Below, one piece after another: positions 49,548 through 58,453 of a stretch of 64,000 nucleotides of DNA. A program made the translations under genes and the position numbers. The stretch covers positions 124,001 through 188,000 of the forward strand of contig NZ_JACIJG010000003.1 of the NCBI RefSeq assembly GCF_014199265.1, in the 5' to 3' direction. The stretch comes from Brucella daejeonensis (GTDB taxonomy: Bacteria; Pseudomonadota; Alphaproteobacteria; Rhizobiales; Rhizobiaceae). The first letter of the stretch is position 1, and every line of letters starts with the position of its first letter. The notes under the pieces were generated by a model. The model was not told where the DNA came from, did no database searches, and worked only from the letters and a program-made list of their open reading frames with translations.

Positions 49548-50195
49548 CTACCGCGGGCGGTTGAATGTCCGGCGTAATTCTTCAATCCTCAGACGGCAAT
49601 GACAGCCCTCGATATGATCGTTGACAAGGCCCATCGCCTGCATGAACGCGTAAACCGTAGTCGGTCCGACAAAGGACCAGCCACGCTTCTTCAGGTCTTT
49701 TGAAATGCGGATGGAGGTTTCCGTCGTCGGATTGGCGATGAGTGTCGGATAATCCACGATTGCCGGACGTTCCTTGACGCCCGGTTCGAAAGACCAGAAA
49801 TAAGCCGCCAGCGAACCCTTCTCGCCGACCAGTTCGATGGCACGATTTGCATTATTGATGACCGAAACGATCTTGCCGCGATGGCGCACAATGCCCTTGT
49901 CGGCCAACAGACGCTCAATGTCCTGCTCGTCATAACGCGCAATGCGCCGGAAGTCGAAACCATCGAAAGCAGCACGAAAATTTTCGCGCTTGCGCAAAAT
50001 AGTGAGCCAGGACAGGCCTGACTGGAAACCTTCGAGGCAGATCTTCTCGAAAAGTCGACGGTCGTCGGCAACCGGAACGCCCCATTCATTGTCATGATAG
50101 GCGAGATAATCGGGCAGTGTACCGGGCCAGAAGCAGCGGGTCTTGCCATCTTCGCTGACGATCAAACCGGTCTTCGCTTCAACGGCATCGCTCAT
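49548..50195 (-). CDS. tag: DNA-3-methyladenine glycosylase I
   Basis: Tag excises 3-methyladenine from DNA in base-excision repair. The 215-residue protein shows CFWPGTLPDYLAYHDNEWG near the N terminus and a C-terminal HIEGCHCR, which together supply the Cys/His zinc site; the central helix-hairpin-helix fold is recognisable by FQSGLSWLTILRKRENF. AAGG precedes the ATG. Confidence 0.95.
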   Translation of the reverse strand: MSDAVEAKTGLIVSEDGKTRCFWPGTLPDYLAYHDNEWGVPVADDRRLFEKICLEGFQSGLSWLTILRKRENFRAAFDGFDFRRIARYDEQDIERLLADKGIVRHRGKIVSVINNANRAIELVGEKGSLAAYFWSFEPGVKERPAIVDYPTLIANPTTETSIRISKDLKKRGWSFVGPTTVYAFMQAMGLVNDHIEGCHCRLRIEELRRTFNRPR

Positions 50196-50431
50196 ACTGC
50201 ACCTTTCAGCTCTTTTTAACCCTGTCGCGCAACTTGCCGCTAACCACAACTTTAATTCGAAGTCGATCCAGGCAGAACACGCGGCCGAAATTTACTTTTA
50301 CGATTCTATTCCCCCGCACAATCGCCTGATGAAATTGAGGGCCGCTCTCCTGACAATCGATGTCAGGAACAGCGATGGGCAAACGCGCCGCGAGGGATCG
50401 GATACGGCGCAAAAAGAGACGGATCTGGATT

Positions 50432-51199
50432 ATGAAACCACGTCATCTTCTTCTTATCGGATCACTTGCGGCTATCGCCGTATCCGTCGTCAGCACGGGC
50501 ATGGCATTTGCCAGCGAGCGCTACGCCACCTTACCGTCAGTGCAGGTCAGCCCGGATGTCTCCGCGCCCTGGATTGCCCAGTTGCAGGGACAGCCGGCGC
50601 GCGCTGGCGCTTTTCAACAGGCCCGGCGACAGGCACCCCGCATGGTTGCAAAGCAGACGCAGAAGACAAGAAGCAATCGCCGGCAGATTTCCTATCGACG
50701 TCCGGCGGCAAACCCGGCAGCAGAGACACGGAAAAGCCGGATCGATCCGGCCTATCTACCAAAGGTCGTCGCCTATTCGGGCAAGGAAAAACCGGGCACC
50801 ATCGTCATAGACACGAACAGGCGCTTCCTCTATCTCGTCCAGTCCAACGGCTCGGCCAGACGTTATGGTGTCGGCGTTGGCAAGCAGGGTTTTGGCTGGA
50901 AGGGGTCGCAACGCATCAGTCGCAAGGCCAAGTGGCCAACCTGGACACCTCCGAAGACCATGATTGCCCGGGAGCGCAAGAAAGGCCGCATCCTGCCCGC
51001 GCAAATGAAGGGCGGCATCAACAATCCGCTTGGCGCCCGCGCACTATATCTCGGCTCTACGCTATACCGCATCCATGGCACCAACCAGCCTTGGACAATC
51101 GGAAAGGCCATGTCCTCCGGCTGCATCCGTATGCGCAACGAGGATGTGAAAGACCTGTACGAGCGCACACCGATCGGCACGAAAGTCGTCGTTCGCTGA
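50432..51199 (+). CDS. L,D-transpeptidase (YkuD domain)
   Basis: A 255-residue exported murein cross-linking enzyme. A signal peptide (LLLIGSLAAIAVSVVSTGMAFA) is followed by a basic linker and a YkuD domain from about residue 105, with the catalytic motif HGTNQ...SSGCIRM (Cys near 226). It could form 3-3 cross-links or attach beta-barrel proteins to peptidoglycan, as known in Brucella and relatives; which one is not clear. A terminator follows. Confidence 0.92.
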   Translation: MKPRHLLLIGSLAAIAVSVVSTGMAFASERYATLPSVQVSPDVSAPWIAQLQGQPARAGAFQQARRQAPRMVAKQTQKTRSNRRQISYRRPAANPAAETRKSRIDPAYLPKVVAYSGKEKPGTIVIDTNRRFLYLVQSNGSARRYGVGVGKQGFGWKGSQRISRKAKWPTWTPPKTMIARERKKGRILPAQMKGGINNPLGARALYLGSTLYRIHGTNQPWTIGKAMSSGCIRMRNEDVKDLYERTPIGTKVVVR

Positions 51200-51227
51200 A
51201 CCCTCGGAAGAAAATCCGCATCGCTTG

Positions 51228-51257
51228 CGACCGCCTTTACCCGAAGGCGGTCGTTTT
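51228..51257 (+). terminator. Intrinsic terminator of the L,D-transpeptidase gene
   Basis: A perfect 10-bp stem (CGACCGCCTT/AAGGCGGTCG) with a 6-nt loop, followed by TTTT, lies 29 bp after the stop codon. Confidence 0.85.
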
Positions 51258-51386
51258 GCATTGGCAAATCTGAAATGTGCGAAATTTCTGCACAGAAAGA
51301 ACGCCGCCTTTCTCCAAACACGGTTAAAGGGCTTTTCCTTTTCCAGCGAACACCCATATGCTGACTGCGACATCGGCCAAATCCCG

Positions 51387-51530
51387 ATGTGGAAGTTCTA
51401 CGAACTGGAGCGTTTCTTGCACGTCCACCGGGACGCACGACGCTCCGGGCAAGTCCGATGGAAGCATGTGGAGCTGCCGACGGCAGCGTGTGCCGGAGAG
51501 AACGGCACATTTTATTGGCATGTTCGTTGA
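51387..51530 (+). CDS. Possible 47-residue protein, or structured RNA
   Basis: A short frame giving an aromatic- and basic-rich product that begins MWKFYELERFLHVHRDARR and ends FYWHVR. Composition is protein-like, but no clear Shine-Dalgarno sequence precedes the ATG. The same DNA folds into three strong hairpins (GGAGCGT/ACGCTCC with an inner CGTCC/GGACG; GCTGCC/GGCAGC; TGTGCCG/CGGCACA followed by TTTTATT). Either a small gene or an RNA gene would explain part of this. It lies between the transpeptidase terminator and the aldo/keto reductase gene. Confidence 0.4.
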   Translation: MWKFYELERFLHVHRDARRSGQVRWKHVELPTAACAGENGTFYWHVR

Positions 51531-51577
51531 TCTGGCATTTGGCCGGACACGACATGTGTTGGAGGAAAGGATAGATC

Positions 51578-52408
51578 ATGACCGTACCGACAGTGAAACT
51601 GAACGACGGCAATCATATTCCGCAGCTCGGTTACGGTGTCTGGCAGGTGGGCAATGACGAAGCGGTCGCCGCTGTCGGTAAAGCACTGGAAGTCGGGTAC
51701 CGACATATCGACACCGCTGCTATTTACGGCAACGAAGAAGGCGTCGGCAAAGCGATCAGCGGTTCCGGCATGGCGCGCGGTGATATCTACCTTACGACGA
51801 AACTCTGGAACAGCGAACAGGGCTATGAGTCCACGCTGAAAGCTTTCGATGCAAGCCTGAAAAAGCTCGGCACGGATTATGTGGATCTTTATCTGATCCA
51901 TTGGCCGGTCCCTTCCAAGGATCTTTTCATGGAAACCTGGCGGGCCTTCATCAAACTGAAAGAAGAAGGCCGCGCCAAGTCCATCGGCGTATCGAATTTC
52001 CGCACCGCCGATCTTGAGCGTATTATCAAGGAAAGCGACATCACGCCGGTTTTGAACCAGATCGAGTTGCACCCTCAGTTTCAACAGGACGAACTGCGCC
52101 TGTTCCACAACAAGCACAATATCAAGACGGAAGCCTGGAGTCCGCTCGGACGGGGCAAGTTTCTTGAAGACCCGACGCTGAAGTCGATTGCAGAAAAGCA
52201 CGGCAAATCGGTAGCTCAGGTAATCCTGCGCTGGCACATCGAGACCGGCAACATCGTGATTCCGAAATCGGTCACGCCTGACCGCATCCGGGAAAACTTC
52301 GAAATCTTCGAGTTCAAGCTGAACGGCACCGACCACGACGCAATCACGAAACTCGACAAGGCAGACGGTCGCACCGGACCGAACCCGAACACGTTTTCGG
52401 CGAGCTGA
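51578..52408 (+). CDS. Aldo/keto reductase (2,5-diketo-D-gluconate reductase type)
   Basis: A 276-residue NADPH-dependent TIM-barrel oxidoreductase. The family signatures GYRHIDTAAIYGNEEGVG (catalytic Asp/Tyr), IHWPVPSKD (catalytic His) and the C-terminal IPKSVTPDRIRENFEIF are present. AGGAAAGG precedes the ATG. The carbonyl substrate is not known. Confidence 0.93.
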   Translation: MTVPTVKLNDGNHIPQLGYGVWQVGNDEAVAAVGKALEVGYRHIDTAAIYGNEEGVGKAISGSGMARGDIYLTTKLWNSEQGYESTLKAFDASLKKLGTDYVDLYLIHWPVPSKDLFMETWRAFIKLKEEGRAKSIGVSNFRTADLERIIKESDITPVLNQIELHPQFQQDELRLFHNKHNIKTEAWSPLGRGKFLEDPTLKSIAEKHGKSVAQVILRWHIETGNIVIPKSVTPDRIRENFEIFEFKLNGTDHDAITKLDKADGRTGPNPNTFSAS

Positions 52409-52465
52409 TGCCGTCTGTCATGCAACGCCTTGAAATCGAGAGGCGTCGTGGTAATATTTTGACGA

Positions 52466-52612
52466 GAAGGAGGTGAGACAGATCTTCTTCCGGCGGGAAT
52501 CGGGTCAAAGCCCGATCCCCTTTATCTTATCGGCTGATTGTTAGTGTCAGGCGCCAACCGAACATTCTAACAAGAACCGTAAGCCGGATTCTCAATCGTC
52601 TCACCTCCTTTC
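52466..52612. repeat. Inverted pair of strong Shine-Dalgarno sequences with convergent tiny frames
   Basis: AAGGAGGTGAGAC at 52467-52479 recurs inverted at 52598-52610. On each strand it could start translation of a very short peptide (about 22-25 residues). On the plus strand a hairpin GGGAATCGGG/CCCGATCCC (52495-52519) followed by TTTATC looks like a terminator. I cannot assign a function. Confidence 0.5.
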
Positions 52613-52692
52613 GCTTTGCCGGATCAAAATAATCCGACAACCATTTGTTGCATTGCGATTCTCGGTTGTAAATATTTATCGGATTGAGCGCA

Positions 52693-53982
52693 TCATTGGA
52701 TGCCTTGCGGCTTCGGCCCGCCATAAGCCCAATCGATCAGTTCCACTGTATGCACGATGGGCAATCGACTACCTGTCGAGATCTGGGTCATGCAGCCGAT
52801 ATTGCCGGTCGCGATCAGTTCCGCCCCCGTCGCCTCGATATTCTTCACCTTGCGGTCGCGCAACTTTGTAGCGATTTCCGGCTGCATGATATTGTAGGTG
52901 CCTGCCGAACCACAGCACAAATGCCCTTCCAGCGGCTCCTTCACCGTGAAACCGGCCTTGGCCAGCAGGTCTTTCGGCTGGCGGGTGATCTTCTGGCCAT
53001 GCTGCATCGAACAGGCCGAATGATAGGCGACCGTCAGCGCCTTCGGTGCGTCCGGCTCAGGCAAGTCGAGAGTGGCCAGATATTCGGTCACATCTTTCGC
53101 CAGTTCAGACACGCGCGCGGCCTTGTCCTTATAGGCAGGGTCAAGGCGCAGCATATAACCATAATCCTTGATGGTCGTGCCGCAGCCCGAAGCCGTGACG
53201 ATAATCGCATCAAGACCGCCCGTCTCGATCTCGCGCGTCCAGACATCGACATTGCGCCGCGCCTGCGCAAGTGCTTCCTCCTCACGACCCATGTGATGAA
53301 CCAGCGATCCGCAGCAGCCCTCGCCCTTTGGCGTCACCACCTCGATCCCGAAGCGATTGAGAAGACGCAAACTTGCAGCATTGATACCCGGATCGAGAAC
53401 GGCTTGCGCGCAACCGCCAAGGATCGCCACACGGCCGCGTTTTTCACCCTGAATCGCATTGGCTGCGGAAGGCGTCGCGGGCAAATGTTGAGGACTGAGG
53501 TCCAACATGGCGGCAACCGGCTTCAAGGCCGGGCTGTTGCGAAAGAAGGACGCGAACGGCTTTCCGATTTTTGCAAGTTTCAACGCCGTGCGGAACCGGC
53601 CCGGATAAGGCAGAATCCGCGCCAGCACACCGCGCAAAAAACGATCCATGAACGGTCGTTTATACGTCTTCTCGATATGCGCGCGGGCATGATCGACCAG
53701 ATGCATGTAATTGACGCCGGACGGACAAGTCGTCATGCAGGACAGGCACGACAGGCACCGATCCACATGGCGCACGATTTCCTCATCCGCCGGGCGTCCG
53801 TTTTCCAGCATATCCTTGATGAGATAAATGCGACCTCGCGGACTATCCAGCTCATTGCCCAGCGTCACATAAGTCGGGCAGGTGGCGGTGCAGAAACCGC
53901 AATGGACGCATTTGCGCAGGATTTTTTCGGCTTCGCTGACACCCGGATCGCGTAACTGTTCAGGGCTGAAATGGGTTTGCAT
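52693..53982 (-). CDS. glcF: Glycolate oxidase iron-sulfur subunit
   Basis: GlcF carries electrons from GlcDE to the quinone pool during glycolate oxidation. The 429-residue protein has two 4Fe-4S motifs, CVHCGFCTATCPTY (about 21-34) and CLSCLSCMTTCPSG (about 73-86), and two CCG domains (GEGCCGSLVHH; LCCGSAGTYN). It follows glcE with 4 bp between stop and start. Confidence 0.96.
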   Translation of the reverse strand: MQTHFSPEQLRDPGVSEAEKILRKCVHCGFCTATCPTYVTLGNELDSPRGRIYLIKDMLENGRPADEEIVRHVDRCLSCLSCMTTCPSGVNYMHLVDHARAHIEKTYKRPFMDRFLRGVLARILPYPGRFRTALKLAKIGKPFASFFRNSPALKPVAAMLDLSPQHLPATPSAANAIQGEKRGRVAILGGCAQAVLDPGINAASLRLLNRFGIEVVTPKGEGCCGSLVHHMGREEEALAQARRNVDVWTREIETGGLDAIIVTASGCGTTIKDYGYMLRLDPAYKDKAARVSELAKDVTEYLATLDLPEPDAPKALTVAYHSACSMQHGQKITRQPKDLLAKAGFTVKEPLEGHLCCGSAGTYNIMQPEIATKLRDRKVKNIEATGAELIATGNIGCMTQISTGSRLPIVHTVELIDWAYGGPKPQGIQ

Positions 53983-53986
53983 CGGT

Positions 53987-55213
53987 TCAAGCTCCAGCCG
54001 GATATGGATAGATGCGTCCCGGATTGAGGATATTCTCCGGGTCGAATTGCTGTTTCAATCGATGCGAGAGCGCGGCAAGCGCCGGTGCCTGCGGCTCGAA
54101 CACATCGACGTGAGTGCGCAAGGCATCCGGCGCACGCACCAGCGTTGCGTGGCCACCGCCATATTTGGCGATCAGATTGCGCAAGACCTGCGCTTCCGGC
54201 TCGGCTTCCATTCGCATCCAGATCAGGCCACCCTGCCAGTCATAATAGGCATCGACACCCGCGTGACGGCGGAACTCGTCCACCATGCGCCAACCCTGCA
54301 TCGGCGTCATCGACACGCGCCAGACTGCGCGACCATCGCCCGTCTTCGCATAAGGCAGGACGTCGCGCACCTCGCGCCAGATCTGGCGTGACTGCGCTTC
54401 ATCGAGCATATCGACCGATCCGCCAAGCAAGGCCTGCAACTGGCGGCTGCGCACCTCTACCGACGGCGCAAAACCTTCAAGCCGCAACAGGGTTGTCGCT
54501 TCCCAGCCAAGTTTTCCGTCCAGAAAACAATTGGCAACGGTCGGCGGCAGATGCGCAGCGGATGAGACTTCCTCGCGCGAGCCCATGGCCAGCGCCATCA
54601 CACGCGCCGCCTGTTCGTCGGTCAGACCGCGCACGGCAAGCGTCGTCACGGTTTCTGGCGCTGGCAGAACCTTGAACGTCACTTCGGTCGCCACACCCAG
54701 AGTGCCCCAGCTATTGGCCATGCCCTTGGAGAGATCATAGCCGGTCACGTTCTTCACCACGCGCCCGCCCGATTTGAACAGTTCGCCCCGGCCCGACACG
54801 ACACGCACACCCAATATGTGGTCGCGGGCGGCACCCGCCTTCAGGCGGCGCGGACCGGACAGATTGGCCGCCAACACACCGCCGATCGTACCGCGCCCTA
54901 CATCTCCGCCGAGCAACGGACCATAATCCATCGGCTCGAAATGAAAACACTGGTTATTGTCAGCAAGAAGCTTTTCAATCTCGGCAACGGGGGTCCCGGC
55001 TTTTGCCGTCAACACCAACTCGTCCGGTTCATAAAGCGTCACGCCCGACAGGCCCGACACATCCAGTACATGCTTCGCCTCGACAGAACGTCCAATCCCA
55101 CGCTTGGAGCCATGGCCGATGATTTCCAGCGGCGCGCTATTTGCCAGCGCCCGCTGCACCGCTTCCAATACACCCGCTTCATCCTGCGGTTTCAATATTG
55201 TTTTATCATTCAT
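53987..55213 (-). CDS. glcE: Glycolate oxidase FAD-binding subunit GlcE
   Basis: A 408-residue FAD-binding protein of the VAO/PCMH fold that completes the glycolate dehydrogenase with GlcD and GlcF. FAD-contact segments GHGSKRGIGR and GDVGRGTIGGVLAANLSGPRR are visible; the C-terminal domain ends with FDPENILNPGRIYP. The ATG lies 2 bp after the glcD stop codon. Confidence 0.94.
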   Translation of the reverse strand: MNDKTILKPQDEAGVLEAVQRALANSAPLEIIGHGSKRGIGRSVEAKHVLDVSGLSGVTLYEPDELVLTAKAGTPVAEIEKLLADNNQCFHFEPMDYGPLLGGDVGRGTIGGVLAANLSGPRRLKAGAARDHILGVRVVSGRGELFKSGGRVVKNVTGYDLSKGMANSWGTLGVATEVTFKVLPAPETVTTLAVRGLTDEQAARVMALAMGSREEVSSAAHLPPTVANCFLDGKLGWEATTLLRLEGFAPSVEVRSRQLQALLGGSVDMLDEAQSRQIWREVRDVLPYAKTGDGRAVWRVSMTPMQGWRMVDEFRRHAGVDAYYDWQGGLIWMRMEAEPEAQVLRNLIAKYGGGHATLVRAPDALRTHVDVFEPQAPALAALSHRLKQQFDPENILNPGRIYPYPAGA

Positions 55214-55215
55214 CG

Positions 55216-56712
55216 TCAAAACCTCGGCAAATCCGGGAACGCCAGCTCGCCGCGATGCACATGCATGCGGCCAAGCTCGGCGCAGCGGCGCAATTGCGGG
55301 AACACCTTGCCGGGATTAAGCAGATGATTGGCATCGAACGCGCATTTGACACGCATCTGCTGGTCGAGATCGGTTTCATTGAACATTTCCGGCATCAGGT
55401 CGCGTTTCTCGATCCCGACACCATGTTCTCCGGTCAGCACACCGCCAACCTTCACACAAAGCCGCAGAATATCGGCGCCAAAATTCTCCGCAGCCTCCAG
55501 TTCGCCCGGATTATTCGCATCGTAGAGGATCAGGGGATGCAGATTGCCGTCGCCCGCATGAAACACATTGGCGACACGCAGCCCGTATTTTTCCGACAGG
55601 TCGCGCATACCAGACAGAACACGCGGCAGTTCCTTTCGCGGGATCGTACCGTCCATGCACAGATAATCGGGCGAGATGCGCCCCACCGCCGGGAATGCCG
55701 CCTTGCGCCCCGCCCAGAAGGCCAGCCTCTGTTCTTCCGATTGCGACAGGATACAGGTGGTGGAACCGTTTTTCAGTGCGATTTCCTCTACGCGCCCGAT
55801 CAGATAATCGACCTCGACCGGCGGGCCGTCGAGTTCGACGATCAACAGCGCCTCCACATCGAGCGGATAGCCGACGCGCACGAAATCCTCGGCGGCCTTG
55901 ATCGCTGGCCTGTCCATCATTTCCATACCACCGGGAATAATGCCTGCTCCGATAATATCGGCCACGCATTGACCGGCCTGTTCGCTCGACGGAAAGCCGA
56001 TCATGACGGCGCGTGCCGTTTCCGGCTTTTGCAGGATGCGCACCGTGATTTCGGTGACGACGCCCAACAAGCCTTCCGAGCCGGTCATCAGCCCCAGAAG
56101 ATCGTAGCCCTCGCTGTCGAGATGCTTGCCGCCAAGCCGCAGCACCTCGCCGGTGATCAGCACCATTTCGATACCCAGCACATTATTGGCGGTGAGCCCG
56201 TATTTGAGGCAATGCACGCCGCCCGCATTTTCCGCCACATTGCCGCCGATGGAGCAGGCGATCTGCGACGACGGATCTGGGGCGTAATAAAATCCCTCAT
56301 GCTCCACGGCCTTGGTGATGCCAAGATTGGTCACGCCCGGCTGCACCACTGCAACACGGTTCGGATAATCGATTTCCAGAATACGGTTGAAGCGCGACAT
56401 GCCAAGCAGCACCGCATCCGCCAACGGCATGGAGCCACCGGATAGCGATGTGCCCGCCCCGCGCGGCACGACGCGAATGCCGTTGTCGTGGCAATAACGC
56501 AAAACTTTTGAAACCTGATCGACCGTTTCGGGCAGCACCACGACCAGCGGCAACGTTCGGTGAGCGGTCAAACCATCGGTCTCGAATACCCGCATCGCAT
56601 TAACCGTATCGACAACCCCCTCACCCGGCACGATAGCGCCAAGATCAGCCACGATCTGCGCGCGCCGCTGCATGACGGACGCGTCCGGCTCCGGCATGAT
56701 AAGTCCGCTCAT
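55216..56712 (-). CDS. glcD: Glycolate oxidase catalytic subunit GlcD
   Basis: GlcD is the FAD-linked catalytic subunit oxidising glycolate to glyoxylate. The 498-residue protein has the PCMH FAD segments RGAGTSLSGG and CSIGGNVAENAGG and the C-terminal HAGDGNLHP motif. AGGAGACG precedes the ATG of MSGLIMPEP; a longer reading adds 11 residues. It is divergent from a LysR gene with a 19-bp palindrome between them. Confidence 0.95.
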   Translation of the reverse strand: MSGLIMPEPDASVMQRRAQIVADLGAIVPGEGVVDTVNAMRVFETDGLTAHRTLPLVVVLPETVDQVSKVLRYCHDNGIRVVPRGAGTSLSGGSMPLADAVLLGMSRFNRILEIDYPNRVAVVQPGVTNLGITKAVEHEGFYYAPDPSSQIACSIGGNVAENAGGVHCLKYGLTANNVLGIEMVLITGEVLRLGGKHLDSEGYDLLGLMTGSEGLLGVVTEITVRILQKPETARAVMIGFPSSEQAGQCVADIIGAGIIPGGMEMMDRPAIKAAEDFVRVGYPLDVEALLIVELDGPPVEVDYLIGRVEEIALKNGSTTCILSQSEEQRLAFWAGRKAAFPAVGRISPDYLCMDGTIPRKELPRVLSGMRDLSEKYGLRVANVFHAGDGNLHPLILYDANNPGELEAAENFGADILRLCVKVGGVLTGEHGVGIEKRDLMPEMFNETDLDQQMRVKCAFDANHLLNPGKVFPQLRRCAELGRMHVHRGELAFPDLPRF

Positions 56713-56765
56713 CGTCTCCTCCACATTCCTGTCGGCAGAGTGCATTCCACATACACTTCGTCAAG

Positions 56766-56784
56766 TGGTAAAATAATTTTACCA
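56766..56784. promoter_or_regulatory. Perfect 19-bp palindrome in the glcD/lysR spacer
   Basis: TGGTAAAATAATTTTACCA is a perfect palindrome with one central base. It lies 54 bp before glcD and about 130 bp before the LysR start. It could be the operator for glcDEF, bound by the LysR protein or by a FadR-type GlcC-like regulator. Binding is not shown. Confidence 0.7.
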
Positions 56785-56911
56785 GTTTGGCGACCGGTTA
56801 AACAGTTTTCACGCCGCGGCATAATTGCTTGCCTCGCCTCACAGCGCTCGGCTAGATGCTTAAAAGTCCGGGCATTTCCAAGGTGCCCGACAGGGCGGGA
56901 GTAGCACAATC

Positions 56912-57841
56912 ATGATGAGCAGTCTGGCGGATATGGAGATATTTGCACGGGTTGTCGCAACGGGCAGCATGTCGGCTGCGGCACGCGATCTCGGTCTTTC
57001 GCCTGCTGTGGTCTCCAAGCGGCTCGGGCGACTGGAAGAACGGCTTGGCACCAGACTACTTCAACGCACCACCCGGCAGATCGCGCTTACCGAAGCAGGC
57101 CAAGGCTATCATGAGCGTGTGCTGGCAATCCTCACCAATATAGAGGAAGCGGAAGCCTTTGTCGCCCGCCGTTCGGCGGATGCGCGCGGCACGCTGAAGA
57201 TTTCAGCCCCCACGACTTTCGGGAGAATGCACATCGCCCCCTATCTCGTGCCTTTCATGCGCGCCAATGCCGATCTGACGGTCAACATGCAATTGACCGA
57301 CGAAATGGTCGACATCGTGGGGGATGGCTATGATTTGGCTATCCGTATCGCCGAACTTTCCGACTCGACCCTCGTAGCCCGACGGCTGGCGCCCGTACGG
57401 CGCATTCTGGTTGCCTCACCCGGCTATATAGCCGAACGTGGAGCCCCACAGACCATCGAAGACCTGCAAAATCACATCTGCCTTACGCCACACAATAACG
57501 ATCCGTGGCGGCTGGAAGGGCCGAAAGGCCCCATGATCATCCGCCCCGCAGGCCCGCTCCAGACCAATTCCAGCGAGATGGTGCGCGAAGCCGTTCTGGC
57601 CGGGCTCGGCATTGCACAAAGGTCTACATGGGACATCGGCCCGGAGCTTGCGGCAGGTAAACTCGTACAGGTGCTGCCGGACTATGCCGCCTCGCGCAAT
57701 GTCGCCATCCACGCAGTCTATCCCTCGAAACAGTTTCTTCCGGCCAAGGTGCGGCTGTTCATCGACTATCTGGCCGACCTTTACGGTCCCGTTCCTTATT
57801 GGGAAAGTGGCACATCTGCCCACGATATCCCCAGGGGATAG
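56912..57841 (+). CDS. LysR-family regulator divergent from glcDEF
   Basis: A 309-residue LysR regulator. The N-terminal helix-turn-helix is DMEIFARVVATGSMSAAARDL through SKRLGRLEERLG (about 8-50), followed by a substrate-binding domain. The layout, divergent from glcD, suggests control of glycolate oxidation, though glc operons elsewhere often use FadR-family GlcC. Confidence 0.92.
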   Translation: MMSSLADMEIFARVVATGSMSAAARDLGLSPAVVSKRLGRLEERLGTRLLQRTTRQIALTEAGQGYHERVLAILTNIEEAEAFVARRSADARGTLKISAPTTFGRMHIAPYLVPFMRANADLTVNMQLTDEMVDIVGDGYDLAIRIAELSDSTLVARRLAPVRRILVASPGYIAERGAPQTIEDLQNHICLTPHNNDPWRLEGPKGPMIIRPAGPLQTNSSEMVREAVLAGLGIAQRSTWDIGPELAAGKLVQVLPDYAASRNVAIHAVYPSKQFLPAKVRLFIDYLADLYGPVPYWESGTSAHDIPRG

Positions 57842-58033
57842 CATTCCAGCGTCAAGGTCGGTCCTGCTTTGCCCGACCCCGAGTAGTCGGCTAAGAAGCG
57901 GCGCTTGCTAAATTAGCATGACGACACACCAAAACAGCCAAGCATTTGATTTTCAATCGCTTGTGTTACCCACAACCCGTCGTTCAGACGAATCGGATGG
58001 CATCCTCCCATGTTGTCCTGACCACGAGGAAAG

Positions 58034-58324
58034 ATGATGAACACACCCACACGCCTCATTCTAGCAATCGTCGTTGCCGTTATCGTCGGCTGCGGCTTCA
58101 TGTTCTACGACAAATCGCGCGGTGCTGAATGGGTCGTCTCGCCCGAACAGATCGAACAGGCGAAAGCCGAAGGAAAGTCCGGCGTCGAAAGCCGCCCCGG
58201 TACCGTGACCGTGCTTCCGATTCGCAGCGAAACCGCTGACGCACTGCCATTCAAATGGGCAATGTATGGCGTCGTTGCCGGTCTCTTTGTGCTCGTCGCC
58301 ACGCGCAAGCGCAAGAAGGCCTGA
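58034..58324 (+). CDS. Small two-span membrane protein, unknown function
   Basis: A 96-residue protein with an N-terminal membrane helix (LILAIVVAVIVGCGFMFY), a 45-residue acidic periplasmic stretch, a second helix (WAMYGVVAGLFVLVA) and a basic end RKRKKA. GAGGA precedes the two adjacent ATG codons. A good terminator follows, supporting a monocistronic gene. No family recognised. Confidence 0.75.
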   Translation: MMNTPTRLILAIVVAVIVGCGFMFYDKSRGAEWVVSPEQIEQAKAEGKSGVESRPGTVTVLPIRSETADALPFKWAMYGVVAGLFVLVATRKRKKA

Positions 58325-58346
58325 CCGGCCGATATTCGAACGATGA

Positions 58347-58380
58347 GAAAGCCCGCACGATTGTCGTACGGGCTTTCTTT
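58347..58380 (+). terminator. Intrinsic terminator of the small membrane protein gene
   Basis: A 14-bp stem with one mismatch (GAAAGCCCG.ACGA/TCGT.CGGGCTTTC) and a 3-nt loop, followed by TTT. Confidence 0.85.
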
Positions 58381-58453
58381 CCCGATATATTCCGTTGCCC
58401 GGTTCCGGGCCAAGAGCTACCCTGCCACGATTATGGAGAGGGCTTCAAACGGC

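Noticed and set aside
49548-49570. Possible terminator after tag (CCGCGGG)
   Set aside because: The stem is too short and lies within the 3' end of the gene with no T-run.
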